This document shows positions 1-12,399 of a stretch of DNA of 64,000 nucleotides, in pieces (positions within the stretch are counted from its first letter, which is position 1; each line of letters begins with the position of its first letter). The translations under genes were made by a program, and so were the position numbers. The notes beneath the pieces are model-generated. The model was not told the DNA's origin and ran no database searches. It worked only from the letters and a program-made list of their open reading frames with translations. Origin of the DNA: Telmatactis stephensoni (lineage: Eukaryota; Cnidaria; Anthozoa; Actiniaria; Isophelliidae); the NCBI GenBank assembly GCA_029948255.1, contig JALIZF010001448.1, positions 186,001 to 250,000 on the forward strand, read 5' to 3'.

Positions 1-716
1 CAACATGCATCTTTTTTTCGTTGACTGCAAGGAGGGGCATATTTTTTAGGCATACTCTCCAGCTACTACTTTCCTCAAGAAACCATACATTACAACTTCG
101 ACCCAGTCAATAATACGAGTCAGTAATAAATTGTTAACAATCTTGGCCTAACAATGTCCACTGCCATGATTCTAGATAATTTCACTATTATATTTGCAAT
201 GCGTTTTGGAAATGAAGTTAAAACTGAATTGAATTGAACATGAGATTAAATTATCTGAATGATAGTACACTATTTTCGCAGAAAATGAAGAAAACATACA
301 AAGAACAAACAAACAAGGAAATACAAACGTGTGCATTGTCATTGACTTACTTGTAGAACGTTTTTTTCGGCATTTTGCCCTTTTATCTTAAAAATATAAG
401 AAGATAACTTTGAGATATTGCAAATCTACGTTTTTATTGAAAATGCAACCAGGTAACATGTAGAGGTGGGCTACTTACATCTGGTTTAAGGTATTTTGGA
501 TCAATATTAAGTAAGGGTTGAAGAATGGTCACGAGAGTGATAATGTAGTTTTACTATGTACTAGTATATTTTGCTTTGTTAAGCGAGAGCACCAAGGGAA
601 ATAAATGTCATGGATGTTGTAGTCAGGGAACTGGTTTATGTTTACGATGACGCATGCGCAGGGAAGACAATTGTGGAAGTGTTAGATGAAGAAATGTCCA
701 CCATTCCCATTGGTAG
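1..716. other. AT-rich stretch, no gene seen
   Basis: No reading frame, splice-flanked exon or repeat was recognised here. The last nine bases (CATTGGTAG, 708-716) are the left target-site duplication of the next element. Confidence 0.5.
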
Positions 717-1014
717 TTCCCTGCTAACAGAGGCTCACACAGACGTTAAATCACTCGAAAAGTGAGCCTCTGCCGAGCGAGGCCGTTTTCTTTGTTGCGC
801 ATGCGTTAGGTAACTAAGCAACCCCTGACGTCATTATGACGGAGTTTCCAATTTGCTCATGCGCATCATCTAATTTCCGGTTTAAACCGGATTTAAAACC
901 GGTTTTCTTCGTCCACGATTGTGGACGGCGGCACAACAAAGAAAACGGCCTCGCTCGGCAGAGGCTCACTTTTCGAGTGATTTAACGTCTGTGTGAGCCT
1001 CTGTTAGCAGGGAA
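717..1014. mobile_element. Foldback element with 81-bp inverted ends and 9-bp target duplication
   Basis: The first 81 bases (717-797) are the reverse complement of the last 81 (934-1014) with no mismatch that I could find. The ends read TTCCCTGCTAACAGAGG. The nine bases CATTGGTAG lie immediately outside both ends (708-716 and 1015-1023), a clean target-site duplication. There is no room for a protein, so it is nonautonomous. A 9-bp duplication with long inverted ends is typical of Mutator-like elements; assignment to that superfamily is inference. The near-identical arms suggest recent insertion. It lies about 37 bases downstream (minus strand) of the donor of the immunoglobulin exon. Confidence 0.9.
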
Positions 1015-1050
1015 CATTGGTAGTTAATGGGTTTGTGAAATGTAACCAAC

Positions 1051-1315
1051 CTGACGTAACGATCATTCTGCAAGCAACTCTCTTCTTGTTTCCCACAACA
1101 CATGAATAAATGCCAGCGTCCTTCTTCTTTACATTGGATATCACCAAAATTTCTTTAAAATGACGTCGCTTGAACCTGTAGTCTTTATAAGTACGAGCAA
1201 GTGCTTTGTTGTTCAAGTACCACTTGACGTCGGAGCTCTTGGCTGGAAGAGAACATCTTAGTTTACATGTAGCTCCCAAACCGGCTTTGATTAATGGAAC
1301 TCTTTCGTAAATTTT
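1051..1315 (-). CDS. Exon encoding an immunoglobulin (I-set-like) domain
   Basis: Read on the minus strand this segment gives one almost complete Ig domain. It has the B-strand cysteine (TCKLRCSLP), the core tryptophan in VKWYLNN, and the F-strand signature DAGIYSCVVGN with the second cysteine. A polypyrimidine-AG acceptor precedes it (exon begins at 1315). A GT donor follows at 1050, leaving phase 1, which is usual for Ig-domain exons. Ig domains of this type are extracellular adhesion or receptor modules, so the parent is probably a membrane or secreted Ig-superfamily protein. No signal peptide or transmembrane segment is visible, and the rest of the gene was not identified with certainty. 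A possible further exon lies at 6275-6339. Confidence 0.72.
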
Positions 1316-2170
1316 CTGAAATGAAAAGTTAACAGCTTATAGTATTACGCTTATAACAGCGGGGTAGAACTTAATGGTACGTAACACATGAATGTAATAA
1401 ATGTTCCGAAAATTCGTTGGAAATTTCCCGAAACAATTTCCTAATTTCTAAATAAAGAGTTGAAACGGGGAATTTTCAGTGTTCATACAACGCTCTACAG
1501 CATCGAGATTTGACCAACATGTAGTCGTATGTCTTATAGAATCATCATGTTTAACAAGTGGAAAAAGACTGTTCAGTTTGTACTAGTTAACAAAGAAACA
1601 ACAACAACAACAGCAACAACAAAACATCTGGTTTAGAGTCTCCTACTAACTATTAGTTTTCAGTATTTAATTTTTTCACGGTGGCGTTCGACGACAATAT
1701 ATTATTTTCCATGAGAATATTTGATCATTCTAAAACCCATGTTTGTAAGTTCCCCTGATAACTTACGGGATAACACTTTAATCATTTCCTCGAACAGACA
1801 CAAGAGTTCTACCGGCTACCAGATGCAACTCGCCTTCCTATCAGCAGGGCCGCATTTATTGACTGGTATCTGACCAGAGCTAGGGATTATGTGTTCTGCA
1901 TGATATCATACCAAACTCTGCAAACAATTTTAGTTTCCACAAACCGAGAGCTAGAGGTCCTAGAAGGTCCTAGGACAAATTTTTGTCTACTGTCCCTACC
2001 TCACATGAATTCTCTTCTACTTTCAAAGCCAAATACAAGAAATTTTCAATTAATAATAGTATTTAATTAACTTATCGTATTTTCTTTTACCATATTACTA
2101 CATTATTATTATATTGGAATGCTGCCAGACTATCGTAAATTAGTTGTATAATTATGAAAGGGTTGTAAAA
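1316..2170. other. Non-coding stretch
   Basis: Nothing recognisable except a short run of AAC-type triplets around 1595-1625. It may be intron of the minus-strand Ig gene. Confidence 0.4.
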
Positions 2171-3290
2171 GAGATCATGTCTAAAACTCCACACGGGTAC
2201 ATACGAGTAACATACGGGTACATACGACTACATACGAGTACATACAGGTGACATACGAGCACATACGAGTAACATACGACAACACACAGGTAACATACGA
2301 CAACATACGAGTAACATACGACAACATACGGGTAAAAAATTTTATTTCAATAAAATACTAAACTTTTTTTTCAATCACAAAATTCATAAAATCAATAATT
2401 CAAAAAGGCCACGGCTTTGACATCGATCGATACCGAAGTTTCCAGGAGTATTTGAATCTGGATTCGAAAGACAAAATGAAGAAATAAAATATAGAACAAT
2501 GATCTGAAGCTTTCTGTTCGCCGTGTGTTCATATTTCTGTGAAGTGTCAGTCTAGGGTTTTCACGGTGAATGTTTCTGAAGTGTTTTACGACATTTCGAC
2601 GATCCTTGGGTCTTCGATTACAAACACTGACTCATATTCCAAGGATCGTCGAAACGTCGTAAAACACTTCAGAAACATTCACCGTGAAAACCCTAGAAAC
2701 TTCACAGAAAAAAATAATATATAGACCTCTATGACTAGTACGTCTATCGATCTCTGAGATGATGTTGTTCTCTTTCCTTTTGCTTGTGAGTGCGTATTTA
2801 TACAAAACTAAGAGTCATACAATCGAGTTGTGAATCACATACATGAACCAGAAGAGAAAATTCCAAACCATATGACCAGGGGTAGGCACTAGGGTTCCAG
2901 AAAGAGACAATGATGGCCTGACTGACTGACGCTAGTAAAAAAACAAGACAAAAACGTGCTATGCTCAACAAGCACCATGTATATTCTTAGTTACAGTGTT
3001 ACAGGCAATATGACATTCAGTTTGATAGTATATATTTCTTGAAGAAATAGACGTGCTTTATTGATTATGTTCAGATTGAAAAAAAGGGAAAAATATTTTT
3101 TTTTACCCGTATGTTGTTGTATGTTACTAGTATGTTGTCGTATGTTACCCGTGTGTTGTCGTATGTTACTCGTATGTTACTCGTATGTACTGGTATGTCA
3201 CCTGTATGTACTCGTATGTAGTCGTATGTACCCGTATGTTGCTCGTATGTTACCTGTATGTACCCGTGTGGAGTTTTAGACACGATCTTG
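2171..3290. repeat. Inverted pair of ACATACGA-type tandem arrays, possibly one element
   Basis: Bases 2171-2335 are a degenerate 10- to 12-bp tandem repeat (ACATACGAGTA, ACATACGACAAC and variants) preceded by a GTCTAAAACTCC motif. The reverse complement of the whole arrangement recurs at 3102-3290 and ends with the same motif inverted. The intervening 770 bases contain a second, inner hairpin. The symmetry suggests a foldback element with tandem-repeat arms. No target duplication was established. Short open frames through the arms are repeat artefacts. Confidence 0.7.
2551..2696. repeat. Long hairpin inside the inverted array pair
   Basis: Arms of about 59 bases (2551-2609 and 2639-2696) are reverse complements with about one mismatch, around a 29-base loop. 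The arms contain GTGAATGTTTCTGAAGTG. This looks like an independent small foldback unit nested between the ACATACGA arrays. The 61-codon frame across it is a by-product of the palindrome. Confidence 0.85.
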
Positions 3291-3299
3291 TAAAAGACC

Positions 3300-4200
3300 A
3301 CTACTCAAATCATTTTTTTGTCTCAGTTTGATATTGTGAATAGTCTGTAAAGTATCTATTAATTCATTCAATATTGTGCAAATAAAGTTGGAATTGAAGT
3401 GAATTATAAATGAAGTGAATGTGTAGAATGTGACTACTAGAGTCAAAGAATTTTTTGCTAATACGATAACTCAACTACACGACTAGAAAAATGCTTCGTT
3501 TATAAGTTACATGTTTGGGAACAGAAGTTTTAGAATCGATTTTAGAACATGAACAACAGATGGCCATATAACAGAATCTTGGTTGACCACCATATGGTTA
3601 ACGTGATCGTTTATTTGGTCAATTAAAATATCTAATTAGTATATAAACCCACATAAAAACATTTATAGTCAACGTTCTACTTCGGTTGACTGCATTTGGT
3701 AAGACCGAAGTCCAAGGTTAAGATATTCCATTTTTGCATTTCCTGAGTTTTTGTTCTTTATTAATTCTTTCTCTCGTTTAGACTTTTTGTTCCTCCACAA
3801 AACACCCGCATATATATTTAACGAATTGAAGATTTGAATGAGGAAAAATACATTAACGATCGAAATGATAAAATAAAATAGAAATTCTTTCTAGAACATA
3901 AAATAATCAGACAGGAACCAACAACCACTGTATTGGTCACTAAGCCACAACATTCCTTCCACAGGAATGTCAACATGGTCGAAAACCTTAAAACAGAAAA
4001 TCGACTTACTCAGTACGTCAATAAAACCACCAATTATTTGTCTTAAACGTCACTTTTAATGCGCCGGTGTTAATCTCAGTGAAGATGAGTAATAAGAAGC
4101 ACAATGCAATGGTTGCGCAATGCTTCTACATTTTATTATGAAAACGTTGATTACGTTTAAAAAATTAGCATTGAAATCCAAAGTACCGAAATCGGGCTCA
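3300..4200. other. Non-coding stretch
   Basis: No exon, RNA gene or repeat recognised. Confidence 0.4.
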
Positions 4201-4271
4201 AGGAGATGAAAGACTCGGTTAGAAAGAAAGAAAGAAAGAAAGAACGAACGAACGAAATATTGAAAGAACGA

Positions 4272-4327
<56 letters not shown>

Positions 4328-4367
4328 ACGAACGAACGAACGAACGAAATATTGAAAGAACGAACGA

Positions 4368-4431
<64 letters not shown>

Positions 4432-4610
4432 AGAAGGAAGGAAATAAAGAAAAAAGGAAAGAAAAAAAAAAAAAAGGAAAGGAAGGAAGGAAGGAAGCCA
4501 AAGAAAGAAAGAAAGAAGGAAGGAAGATAAAAAGAAGAAGGTAAGAACGAAAGAAAGACAGGAAGAAAGAAAGAACGAAAGAAAGAAAGAATAAAAAAAA
4601 GAAAGAGCAT
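4201..4610. repeat. GAAA/GAAC microsatellite
   Basis: A roughly 400-bp purine-rich (GAAA)n tract with patches of GAAC and GGAA and two short AATATTGAAAGAACG interruptions. Leucine/phenylalanine/serine-rich open frames on the minus strand come only from the repeat. Confidence 0.97.
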
Positions 4611-6274
4611 CATTGTCAATATATCTATGATTATCGCTCGTTTATCTTTCTAATCGATTTTCAATAACGAAAGTGCGTCTCGAATTTCCTTTTTTTGGCA
4701 ATTATTAAAACCAACTTAAACATTGAAAGAAATGTGTTTATATCTAAGAGCATTTCGTTGACAACGCTGTCAAACTATTTATTAAGTATAAGTAATTTTG
4801 GAAAGCCAATACGGGGAGAAAACTAAGAGACTACTTGAAAACAACGAATGATCATGCTATTATCAGCATTCAGGAACTTCAGGAAATTCCTGCTATCGGC
4901 TTCCTGTGGACATTGGTATAATCATTTCTAGTAATGTAGCTAACAACGTTATTATTCTCATCGTTGTTGTCAAGGCATCATCCAGTCATCATCATCATCA
5001 CCATTGACAGCATTGTTCATTACCTGTAAACAAGTCCAAGAGCCCTGTTTACAAGAGAGTTCGTTGACACTAGCTAACTCACTTGTTTTCCACGTCACAA
5101 ACGAAAAATAATTTGGGAAAATATACACTAAATCGCATTAATTTGGTTTTTTTTTCGTTCGCCCTCTCACCTTTCGATGTCTCACTAGACTAGCACGTTG
5201 AACGTTGGTGCAGTGTACGCTGGTGATTGATGGTAGCAATGTTGTGAATGTTTGAAACTAAATGCCGCAACAATGTAGTGTTTGAGGTTGTCCAGTTACC
5301 CAGATTAGAATGCAGTTAGCCTTTAAGCCCTAGTGATGGAGCTGGCTTTGAGACGATGACTCTGCACGCCAACTCGATTTGTATGCGGATATTCTCGACA
5401 TCATTTGAAAGTTATTTCTGTGGACAGCCTTCGCACGTCATTCTGCATGGTATTATTAAAACAATACTGCGCTATTTTACTGGGAAATCGAAAACTCGCT
5501 ATTTTTCAGGGCCTAGTTGACATGCCTTTAGTATTTGTACTAGAAGCGAAATCCAATCACACGATAAAACAATTCAATAAAGGCATAGTCATAAGGCGAC
5601 CTCTTCTGCGGTTCTCCCGAACTGTTTAGCCAAACTCAAGTTATTTGTTTTAGCCTCGAGCTCTCTCTTCGTTGAGACTTTGTCGGCAAATGCTGACAAC
5701 TTTTATTTTCATATTTGATTTTATCTCCGACAGGAAAATATTTCCCTTTCATTTGTACAGGGTATACGGTATACTACCTGTTCATTGAAGCGTAAATCTT
5801 GACGTGCTCCGCGACCTCAATTTAGACTTGAATGTTTAATGCTTTTGACGTCAAGCGAACTCAGAATATATTGCAATATATATTAAAACCCTTAACAGTT
5901 ACTCCGTAAAATTTTGCATTACAAGCCTTTCCCTGAGTCTATTACTAAAGTTTCCTGCTAAAATTTCTACGTCTTTATCTTTCTGAGGAAAGAACAGGTC
6001 GAACAGGAACTCTTTATACATGCTTTTATAGCTTTATATATACATATCGGAATCTCGACCGAAAGTTCAAGCTTGAAACCTTCGTACATTGTCTTACAAC
6101 TGCATGAAGACCGTCATACCATATTCTAGAAGTAGAATGTAAAACTTGAGCAGAAATTAACGGGCAACTTCATTTATGTGATCAAGCTCACCGCTTTTTC
6201 TGAGAATCATTGAGTTTCATTTGCCGTAGAGAGGAAGTCGAAGAAAAAATATTGTATAATTTGCTTGTTTATAC
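4611..6274. other. Non-coding stretch
   Basis: An isolated 74-codon frame starts at 5405 but has no family resemblance or supporting splice structure. A CAT/ATC trinucleotide patch lies near 4990-5005. Otherwise nothing. Confidence 0.4.
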
Positions 6275-6339
6275 CTTCTTTTCCCTCGACCTGGTAGATG
6301 ACTGTGGCTTCGGTATCCCATGGACGTTCTCTAGAAACA
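6275..6339 (-). CDS. Possible small exon, product unknown
   Basis: A 65-base minus-strand segment encodes about 21 residues (core RERPWDTEATVIYQVEGKE). It sits between a pyrimidine-rich acceptor ending TTAG and a GTATAA donor. It is on the same strand as the Ig exon about 5 kb downstream and could belong to the same transcript. The phases (ends in phase 1, Ig exon starts in phase 0) do not join directly, so another exon would be needed. Support is only splice consensus and protein-like composition. Confidence 0.25.
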
Positions 6340-7711
6340 CTAACAGTGTAAAATAGCACAGAAATGCACGAAAAAGTTGGCGAAAGAAAACCATAACAGT
6401 AGAAGCAGTTGTTGACACTGTAAACGAGAGTCACTGATCCGAAAACCTGTCAGTCATCGAATTACCACTCCTACTACCGCTCTCTGCAGTGAGAGCAGAA
6501 TTAACAAATAAATTATCTTGCTGGTCTTTTTTTAGCTTTGACTACAGGAAGATCGAATATTCACTATCGATAGTAACTCTATTTAGCTTAATTAAACCTG
6601 GGATGCCTGTGGTTCACCTTCCCGGAAACAGCATGTGTACTGATTGTGGCCGATGTGAATTAATACTCATTTAGGGTACTTTCCATTTAGTGAAACCATT
6701 CCAGCAAATGCTAGGAACTGACATAGCCGTTCTGGCCAGCTGGTTCCACCAAATGGAAAACATGCTAAGATTCAAAAACTATGTACGTGACAAGTATTTT
6801 TGTGTGACTGAGGTTTAAAAACGCAAACTATTTTATTAGAGTGGTTTTCGTATGAGTGAAAACACTGTATGGTTGCGATACGATACCGCGGTTACAGCAG
6901 GAATTTCAAATGTTTTTATACCGAGGAACTATGATACTGGTACAGTTACGAAACGGTACGGTAAGTTTCCCACTCATACGAAAAAGACTCTAACGTCTCG
7001 CTCGCACTAGTTGTGTTTTGATCGCCTTTATAACAAAGCTTCGAGATGACAAACAGAAGGAACTTGAAGAAACCTCTTCGCGATTTGAAAAATACTCTAG
7101 GCCCTAATATTTTTAACATAATCATTATATTTTGTCACGATGAATTTCCAAACATTGATACAAGCACGATCCCTTAGGCGCTGACGTACTTCCAACAAAT
7201 GAGAATTTCAATCTTATCTTCATAAAATGGTTAAATGATCGTCATGATCAGGATCTCAGCTAATACTTAATCTTGATACCTATCATCATCTATTGACTTT
7301 TCACTTCAATTCTGAAAATGTCGAAAACATTGTCGGTAATATAAGTTGAGATGACGTAAAAATACATGTCGTCTGAAAATAGAGGTTTTTAATTAAAAAA
7401 AAAAACCGCTAAATCACTAAATTGTAATTAATGACGTTAGGTTTTATCAAAATATTGGATTTTGAGTTCAACAGTAGATACAGATATTTCAGTTCGTTGC
7501 GTTTGTTAATATACGATATATAATATACCTTTGTACGTAACTGTGATATAATTCAGAAAATTTTGTGAAAAAGCAAACAAAACCCATATATATTGCCAAG
7601 TGGACAAAAGCTAAGGTCGGGAATATATTTCCTGTTTAACAAAAAATGAGCTTTGCCACCTGCTGCTTGAATAGAATTAAAAAGACAGCATACTGCAGTT
7701 TGATGAAGCAC
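6340..7711. other. Non-coding stretch
   Basis: No gene recognised. AT-rich, with no clear tandem or inverted repeat. Confidence 0.4.
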
Positions 7712-8152
7712 CAAAACAAAACAAAACAAAACAAAACAAAACAAAACAAAACAAACAAAACAAAACAAAACAAACAAAACAAAACAAAACAAAACAAAAC
7801 AAAACAAAACAAAACAAACAAAACAAAACAAAACAAAACAAAACAAAACAAAACAAAACAAACAAAACAAAACAAAACAAAACAAAACAAAACAAAACAA
7901 AACAAAACAAAACAAAACAAAACAAAACAAAACAAAACAAAACAAAACAAAACAAAACAAAACAAAACAAAACAAAACAAAACAAAACAAAACAAAACAA
8001 AACAAAACAAAACAAAACAAAACAAAACAAAACAAAACAAAACAAAACAAAACAAAACAAAACAAAACAAAACAAAACAAAACAAAACAAAACAAAACAA
8101 AACAAAACAAAACAAAACAAAACAAAACAAAACAAAACAAAACAAAACAAAA
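7712..8152. repeat. (AAAAC)n microsatellite of about 440 bp
   Basis: Almost pure AAAAC pentanucleotide with a few AAAC interruptions, all in the first third (about 7750-7865). The remaining 290 bases look uninterrupted. Open frames on both strands (NKTKQ or FVLFC repeats) are artefacts. Confidence 0.98.
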
Positions 8153-9764
8153 GTAAGTAATTTTTTTTCCACTGGAAAAACATAATCTAAGCTGTTTAGT
8201 ATTCCTTGTTAAGATTGTGGCACCAATTTTAACTGTATTGTTTATTTTTCTTGTAGTAAAACACGGCCGGAAGACGTAATTTATTACTGACTCCATAAAT
8301 AACCTTGCTTTTCTTCTTTGATGAATTGCGCCACCCTTTGTCATCAATTTGGCTAAGAGGACCCGATATATAGAACATAAAAAAGTCATTATATATAAAG
8401 TTAGGTGCCCCAAGGCAAGTGCTTAATACAGTGGTTGGGTTATCAAAGAAAAAGTCATTCATGAAATACATACACATTAACAGATTAACATGAGATAACA
8501 GTAAAGTACTTCATTCTTGCGTGCAATGCTCTCAACCTATATATTTAGAAAAAATAAAGTAGATCATTGATTTTGTAACTAAAGATAACTCCGAAGGTCA
8601 ATGGCAAATTTAAAAGTGGAGACGAGTCGCCTCTAGCCGTAACTAAGAGGGTTGGGAATCCTGTTTCGTTAGATTGAAATGAGATTGGAATCGAATACGA
8701 GAAATTGTTGTGAATGTTTTTAATTTGTTTGATTTCCCTTTGAATTTTGGTCCTTGTTTCGTTGGCAGATTGATCCTGTTTCAGAATAAGAATACATAGA
8801 ATGATTCGAACAACCGCCCGGGGTTATAGTTCTCAAGGGAAGAGAGAGAGAGCACTTGTTTTGTTTGTTTGTTTGGCTTGTTTTTTAAGTACCGAAGTTC
8901 CTTTGATTTTGCAGCAATACACATTTAGTTAACTTTTATTGTTGGAGAGTCACTTACTCTACACATACTGAAGCACCATCAGCCTACCAAGACAGAGAGA
9001 ATGGGGGAAGGGAGTTTTAGAAGATGAGAAGATACTTTATTAACAAATACTTTGCAACCATAAGCTGAGTTGCGTATTTAATAGACTAATAATAATTAAA
9101 TGTTATTGTATTATATACAATAATTTCTATAAAGATTTCAAGACTAATGGTCGTGCGTCGTGTGTCGTGGGTAAGGTCGTGGGTACCAAAACTGTTCCAA
9201 AAATGATATAGAATGATCGAATTTGAGCGAACAGTGAATTATAGTAATGGATTTCGGCCTAAAGCCCCGTATTTATTCTTAGTATTTGGACCGAAACACT
9301 CGCACTCGTTATTGAACTATAGCTTAATATAGGAGAATAGACAGACAATACTTTTTATATTCGTGTAAATCAGAAATTAACACTGAAGGTTTGCTTGACG
9401 CAACAAGGGTAAATTTACCAACAGTCAATCACTGAACGCGGTGACGAGATATTGTTTCTGAACTTGAATGAGTGTCTACTAGTAGTTACTCACAAGAACT
9501 ACCGAAAGGGCGGTGTGCAGAAAAGGGAAGCATGATGTCATTTCATTTGAGATGACAGTTGAGTGTACAGTTTCATCACTGTTGAAAAAGAACAGATACC
9601 AACGGTGGGTTCTTTCTCGATGTGACAGACCTGGTATTAGGTCTGTTAACGGAATCTGGTCTACGCGTCTCCGTTTCGTATTTCTATAAAAAGCACGGAT
9701 CGGTTATGATCACTGTTTGACTTTAATTACTAAACATATTGGGTTTGTTGGATGTATTGCTCTC
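8153..9764. other. Non-coding stretch
   Basis: No gene recognised; a short GA run lies at about 8840-8850. Confidence 0.4.
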
Positions 9765-9955
9765 TCGCTTATCACGTTTATACGCACGTTTTTTACACTC
9801 GCTTTCATGCACGTTTTTACGCACTTTTTTTGCTCGCTTTCACGTTTTTACCCACGTTTTTTACTCGCTTTCACGTTTTTACTCCCTTTTTACTCTCTTT
9901 CACGTTTTTACGCACCTTTTTTACTCGCTCATCACGTTTTTTAACCGACTTTCAC
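9765..9955. repeat. Degenerate tandem repeat, about 30-bp unit
   Basis: Six or so diverged copies of a unit like CTCGCTTTCACGTTTTTACG with variable T-runs. Open frames here in several phases reflect the repeat. Confidence 0.8.
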
Positions 9956-11290
9956 TCCTCCGTGCTGAAAGCAGTCAACAAGCGAGTTACACATAAAGCA
10001 CCTAATCAGCGAGACCTCTTTCACTTTTGTTCTGTCGTGCGCAAAAATGTCATGTCATAAACACCGAAAAATGGTTTGATTATTTTCATGCTATACCTAT
10101 GAAACGCCAGACAGAACTTAACCATGAAAACCATTACTCCATTACATCAAAAACCATTTTTTTCTAACGAGACAGACGTCAAACGTTGAAAACAAATCAA
10201 AAGAATAAACGCCTGTGAATTTTATTCATCTTTGCATCCCATTTTTTCTGGTGCTGGAGTCCGCTTTCTCGACCAGAGCGGTACTCATCGGTCCATTCAT
10301 TTACTAGCTTGATATATTTTGCCATTGTATTGAGTATTGGGATGGTAGCAGGCTTTACGCAAAACATATTTTATTCTTCTTCTTTAACTGCAACTTAAAA
10401 TTAAAAAGCTAAATAAATTCTCCACAATTGTTGTCAACAATATATATGGCATGTTCAGATATGATGTCCTCAGTTACTGGTCTTTGTTCTTTGTTTTTTT
10501 TCCTTTTTGTCGTAGACGCTTTCTTTTTCTTTTTCGTTTTTTCCTTCTTTTTCCCCTCTCTGACATGTACTTTTTGATTCTTTCTCTGCTGTTCCTCTCC
10601 TCAGGGACCGCGGAGACGGGGGGACTGGGGGTGGGGCTATTTCGCGATGAAAATTTAAAATGTTTGTTTCAAAATTTGACTAATACTGTTTTTATAGGTT
10701 ATAATTGACCTTTTCTCTTGTCATGGGATTCTTGATAGAGAAGTGAAATGCGCCAGCGTTTTATGGCGGGATTTCAGTTCATGCACGATCTCTCGGTCGT
10801 TTAGCTGTTTGTTTTCAAACGTTTAATTTGTCACAAGAAAACTGAACTTCCATCTATAATCATACAAAAGAGCGGTGTCGACCAAATGTTTTCAGTAGTG
10901 TAGCTAGGTATAGCGCCCCTTCACTTGTGTAAAAAAATTAATTGGTTGAAGTGGGTGTACAAACCACAGTTTTAAAAGGAGCACCTGCAATATCACTGAA
11001 TGATGTCCATATTCATCTAATAAGCAGTTACGCCACTTTAAAACTCTTGCAATACTGTGTTTCATAAGTATTTTCAAACGGGTAGTCTACTTAGTCAATG
11101 GACCATTATAGTTTTTCCGAGTGACTCGCGCTAAGCGTTCCTAGGAGCTAATTGTATTCTATGTCTGAGCTACAAATCTTCTTTCATTAGTGATATTCTT
11201 TGAGGGGGAGTGACGCGCACAATGTTTTACCCTAGGAAGGAAGTAGCCTTTGTGAACGCCTATATCTTAGCTCTTGCTCCCTTTTCAGTT

Positions 11291-11293
<3 letters not shown>
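9956..11293. other. Non-coding stretch
   Basis: T- and C-rich patches near 10480-10600; no exon or element recognised. Confidence 0.4.

Positions 11294-11346
<53 letters not shown>
11294..11346. repeat. (CT)n microsatellite at the 5' edge of a LINE fragment
   Basis: About 26 CT units run directly into the reverse-transcriptase reading frame. The LINE copy therefore appears cut off at the microsatellite. Confidence 0.95.
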
Positions 11347-11349
<3 letters not shown>

Positions 11350-11735
11350 CAGCTTTGTACACTAAACCACATATGTATGCTGATGACACTATTTTGACTT
11401 CAGCCTCCGTATCAACAGTCGATTTGCAGTGTAATATAAATAAAGATCTAATGAATATTAGACACTGGCTACTAGCAAACAAACTGAGCCTTAATGTCAC
11501 TAAAACTGAATATATGGTCTTTGGTACGGAGTTCAGATTAAACAACTTGGGCCGGGTTATCCCAATTACTATAGGCGATAAAGAAATTAAGAGGGTTAAA
11601 TCAACCAAATATCTCGGAGTTTACTTGGATGAAAACCTCCAGTGGGTCGAACACATCAATCAGCTTTGTACAAAAGTAAGTCGATCAATCAGTGGTCTGA
11701 AACAGGCACGTGATTATTTAATAGATAATCACTGA
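11347..11735 (+). pseudogene. CR1/L2-like LINE reverse transcriptase, middle fragment
   Basis: The frame encodes the RT catalytic box (HMYADDTILTSAS), then the thumb-proximal segment NKLSLNVTKTEYMVFG, KSTKYLGVYLDENLQW and HINQLCTKVSRSISGLKQAR. These are signatures of non-LTR retrotransposon RT of the CR1/L2/Jockey group. The N-terminal endonuclease and most of RT are absent. The frame stops within a palindromic sequence at 11724-11806. The matching C-terminal portion of such a protein occurs on the same strand at 17376-17894, so one LINE may have been split by an insertion; two independent fragments are also possible. Confidence 0.85.
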
Positions 11736-11806
11736 GGCACGCAGCATTCGTGGGTATAATGCAGGCCTGCATTATACCCACGAATGCTGTGTGCCGAAGT
11801 GATTAT
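11724..11806. repeat. Near-perfect 82-bp palindrome interrupting the LINE frame
   Basis: Two 41-base arms meet at AGGCCT and differ at about three positions. Each arm contains GCATTCGTGGGTATAATGCA. A related block (GCATTCGCTGGTATAATGCA) recurs near 17360, next to the resumed LINE frame. These blocks are probably ends of inserted DNA elements. Confidence 0.85.
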
Positions 11807-12137
11807 CTTTTATAATTACTGGTCAACTTCATAACCACCAAAATTGTTTAAATTGAGGTATTTATTTATTTTTAAAAGTTGAAGTATTGTTTGAGCATGC
11901 GTAGTTCTGCTGATTTTGTATCCCACACGTTTTGATACCCGTGTTTGTCATAACAAAGAAAGGCTACGTTAATTAAATTCTGAATGGGGAGCTGGATTTT
12001 GAAAAGGCTCTGAAAAGTACTGTGACTGCTAGCTTAGTAGTTACAGTTACATTACTTTATCATCCTGCAAATCTGGTTCCCCTGTAAGCAAAACACGCTG
12101 CATTATTAATAATGTTGTGGGATCACAGAATCACACA

Positions 12138-12197
12138 GCATTATTAAAAATAATGCCGTCTGCTAGATTAGACAGACGGCATTATTTGCAATAATGC
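12138..12197. repeat. Hairpin with 25-bp arms
   Basis: GCATTATT...AATGCCGTCTG at 12138-12162 pairs with its reverse complement at 12173-12197 with about two mismatches, around a 10-base loop. It lies in a cluster of GCATTATT-type inverted motifs (12095-12200). Confidence 0.8.
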
Positions 12198-12399
12198 AGC
12201 TGCTCTATGCTTTTTGTGCCTGCTTAGCAAAAAGCAGGCACTCTTGTCATCGGGATGGTAAGTAACTTGACGTCACAATGGAATCGACGAAATACGTCAC
12301 GGTGCCCCTTGAAATCGCTATCGTCTCCCCCAATAACTTTGATCGATCGCTGAGCTTTCTTTCCTCGTGGCGCTTGTTTGACTAGTACATAGCCCTGTC

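Noticed and set aside
4056..4619. 187-codon Phe/Ser/Leu-rich minus frame
   Set aside because: Artefact of the GAAA microsatellite.
5405..5629. 74-codon plus frame as a gene
   Set aside because: No recognisable motif, no convincing splice sites, and random-like composition.
7553..8413. Long minus and plus reading frames across the AAAAC tract
   Set aside because: Pentanucleotide repeats without stops give long open frames by chance; the residues are pure FVLFC or NKTKQ repeats.
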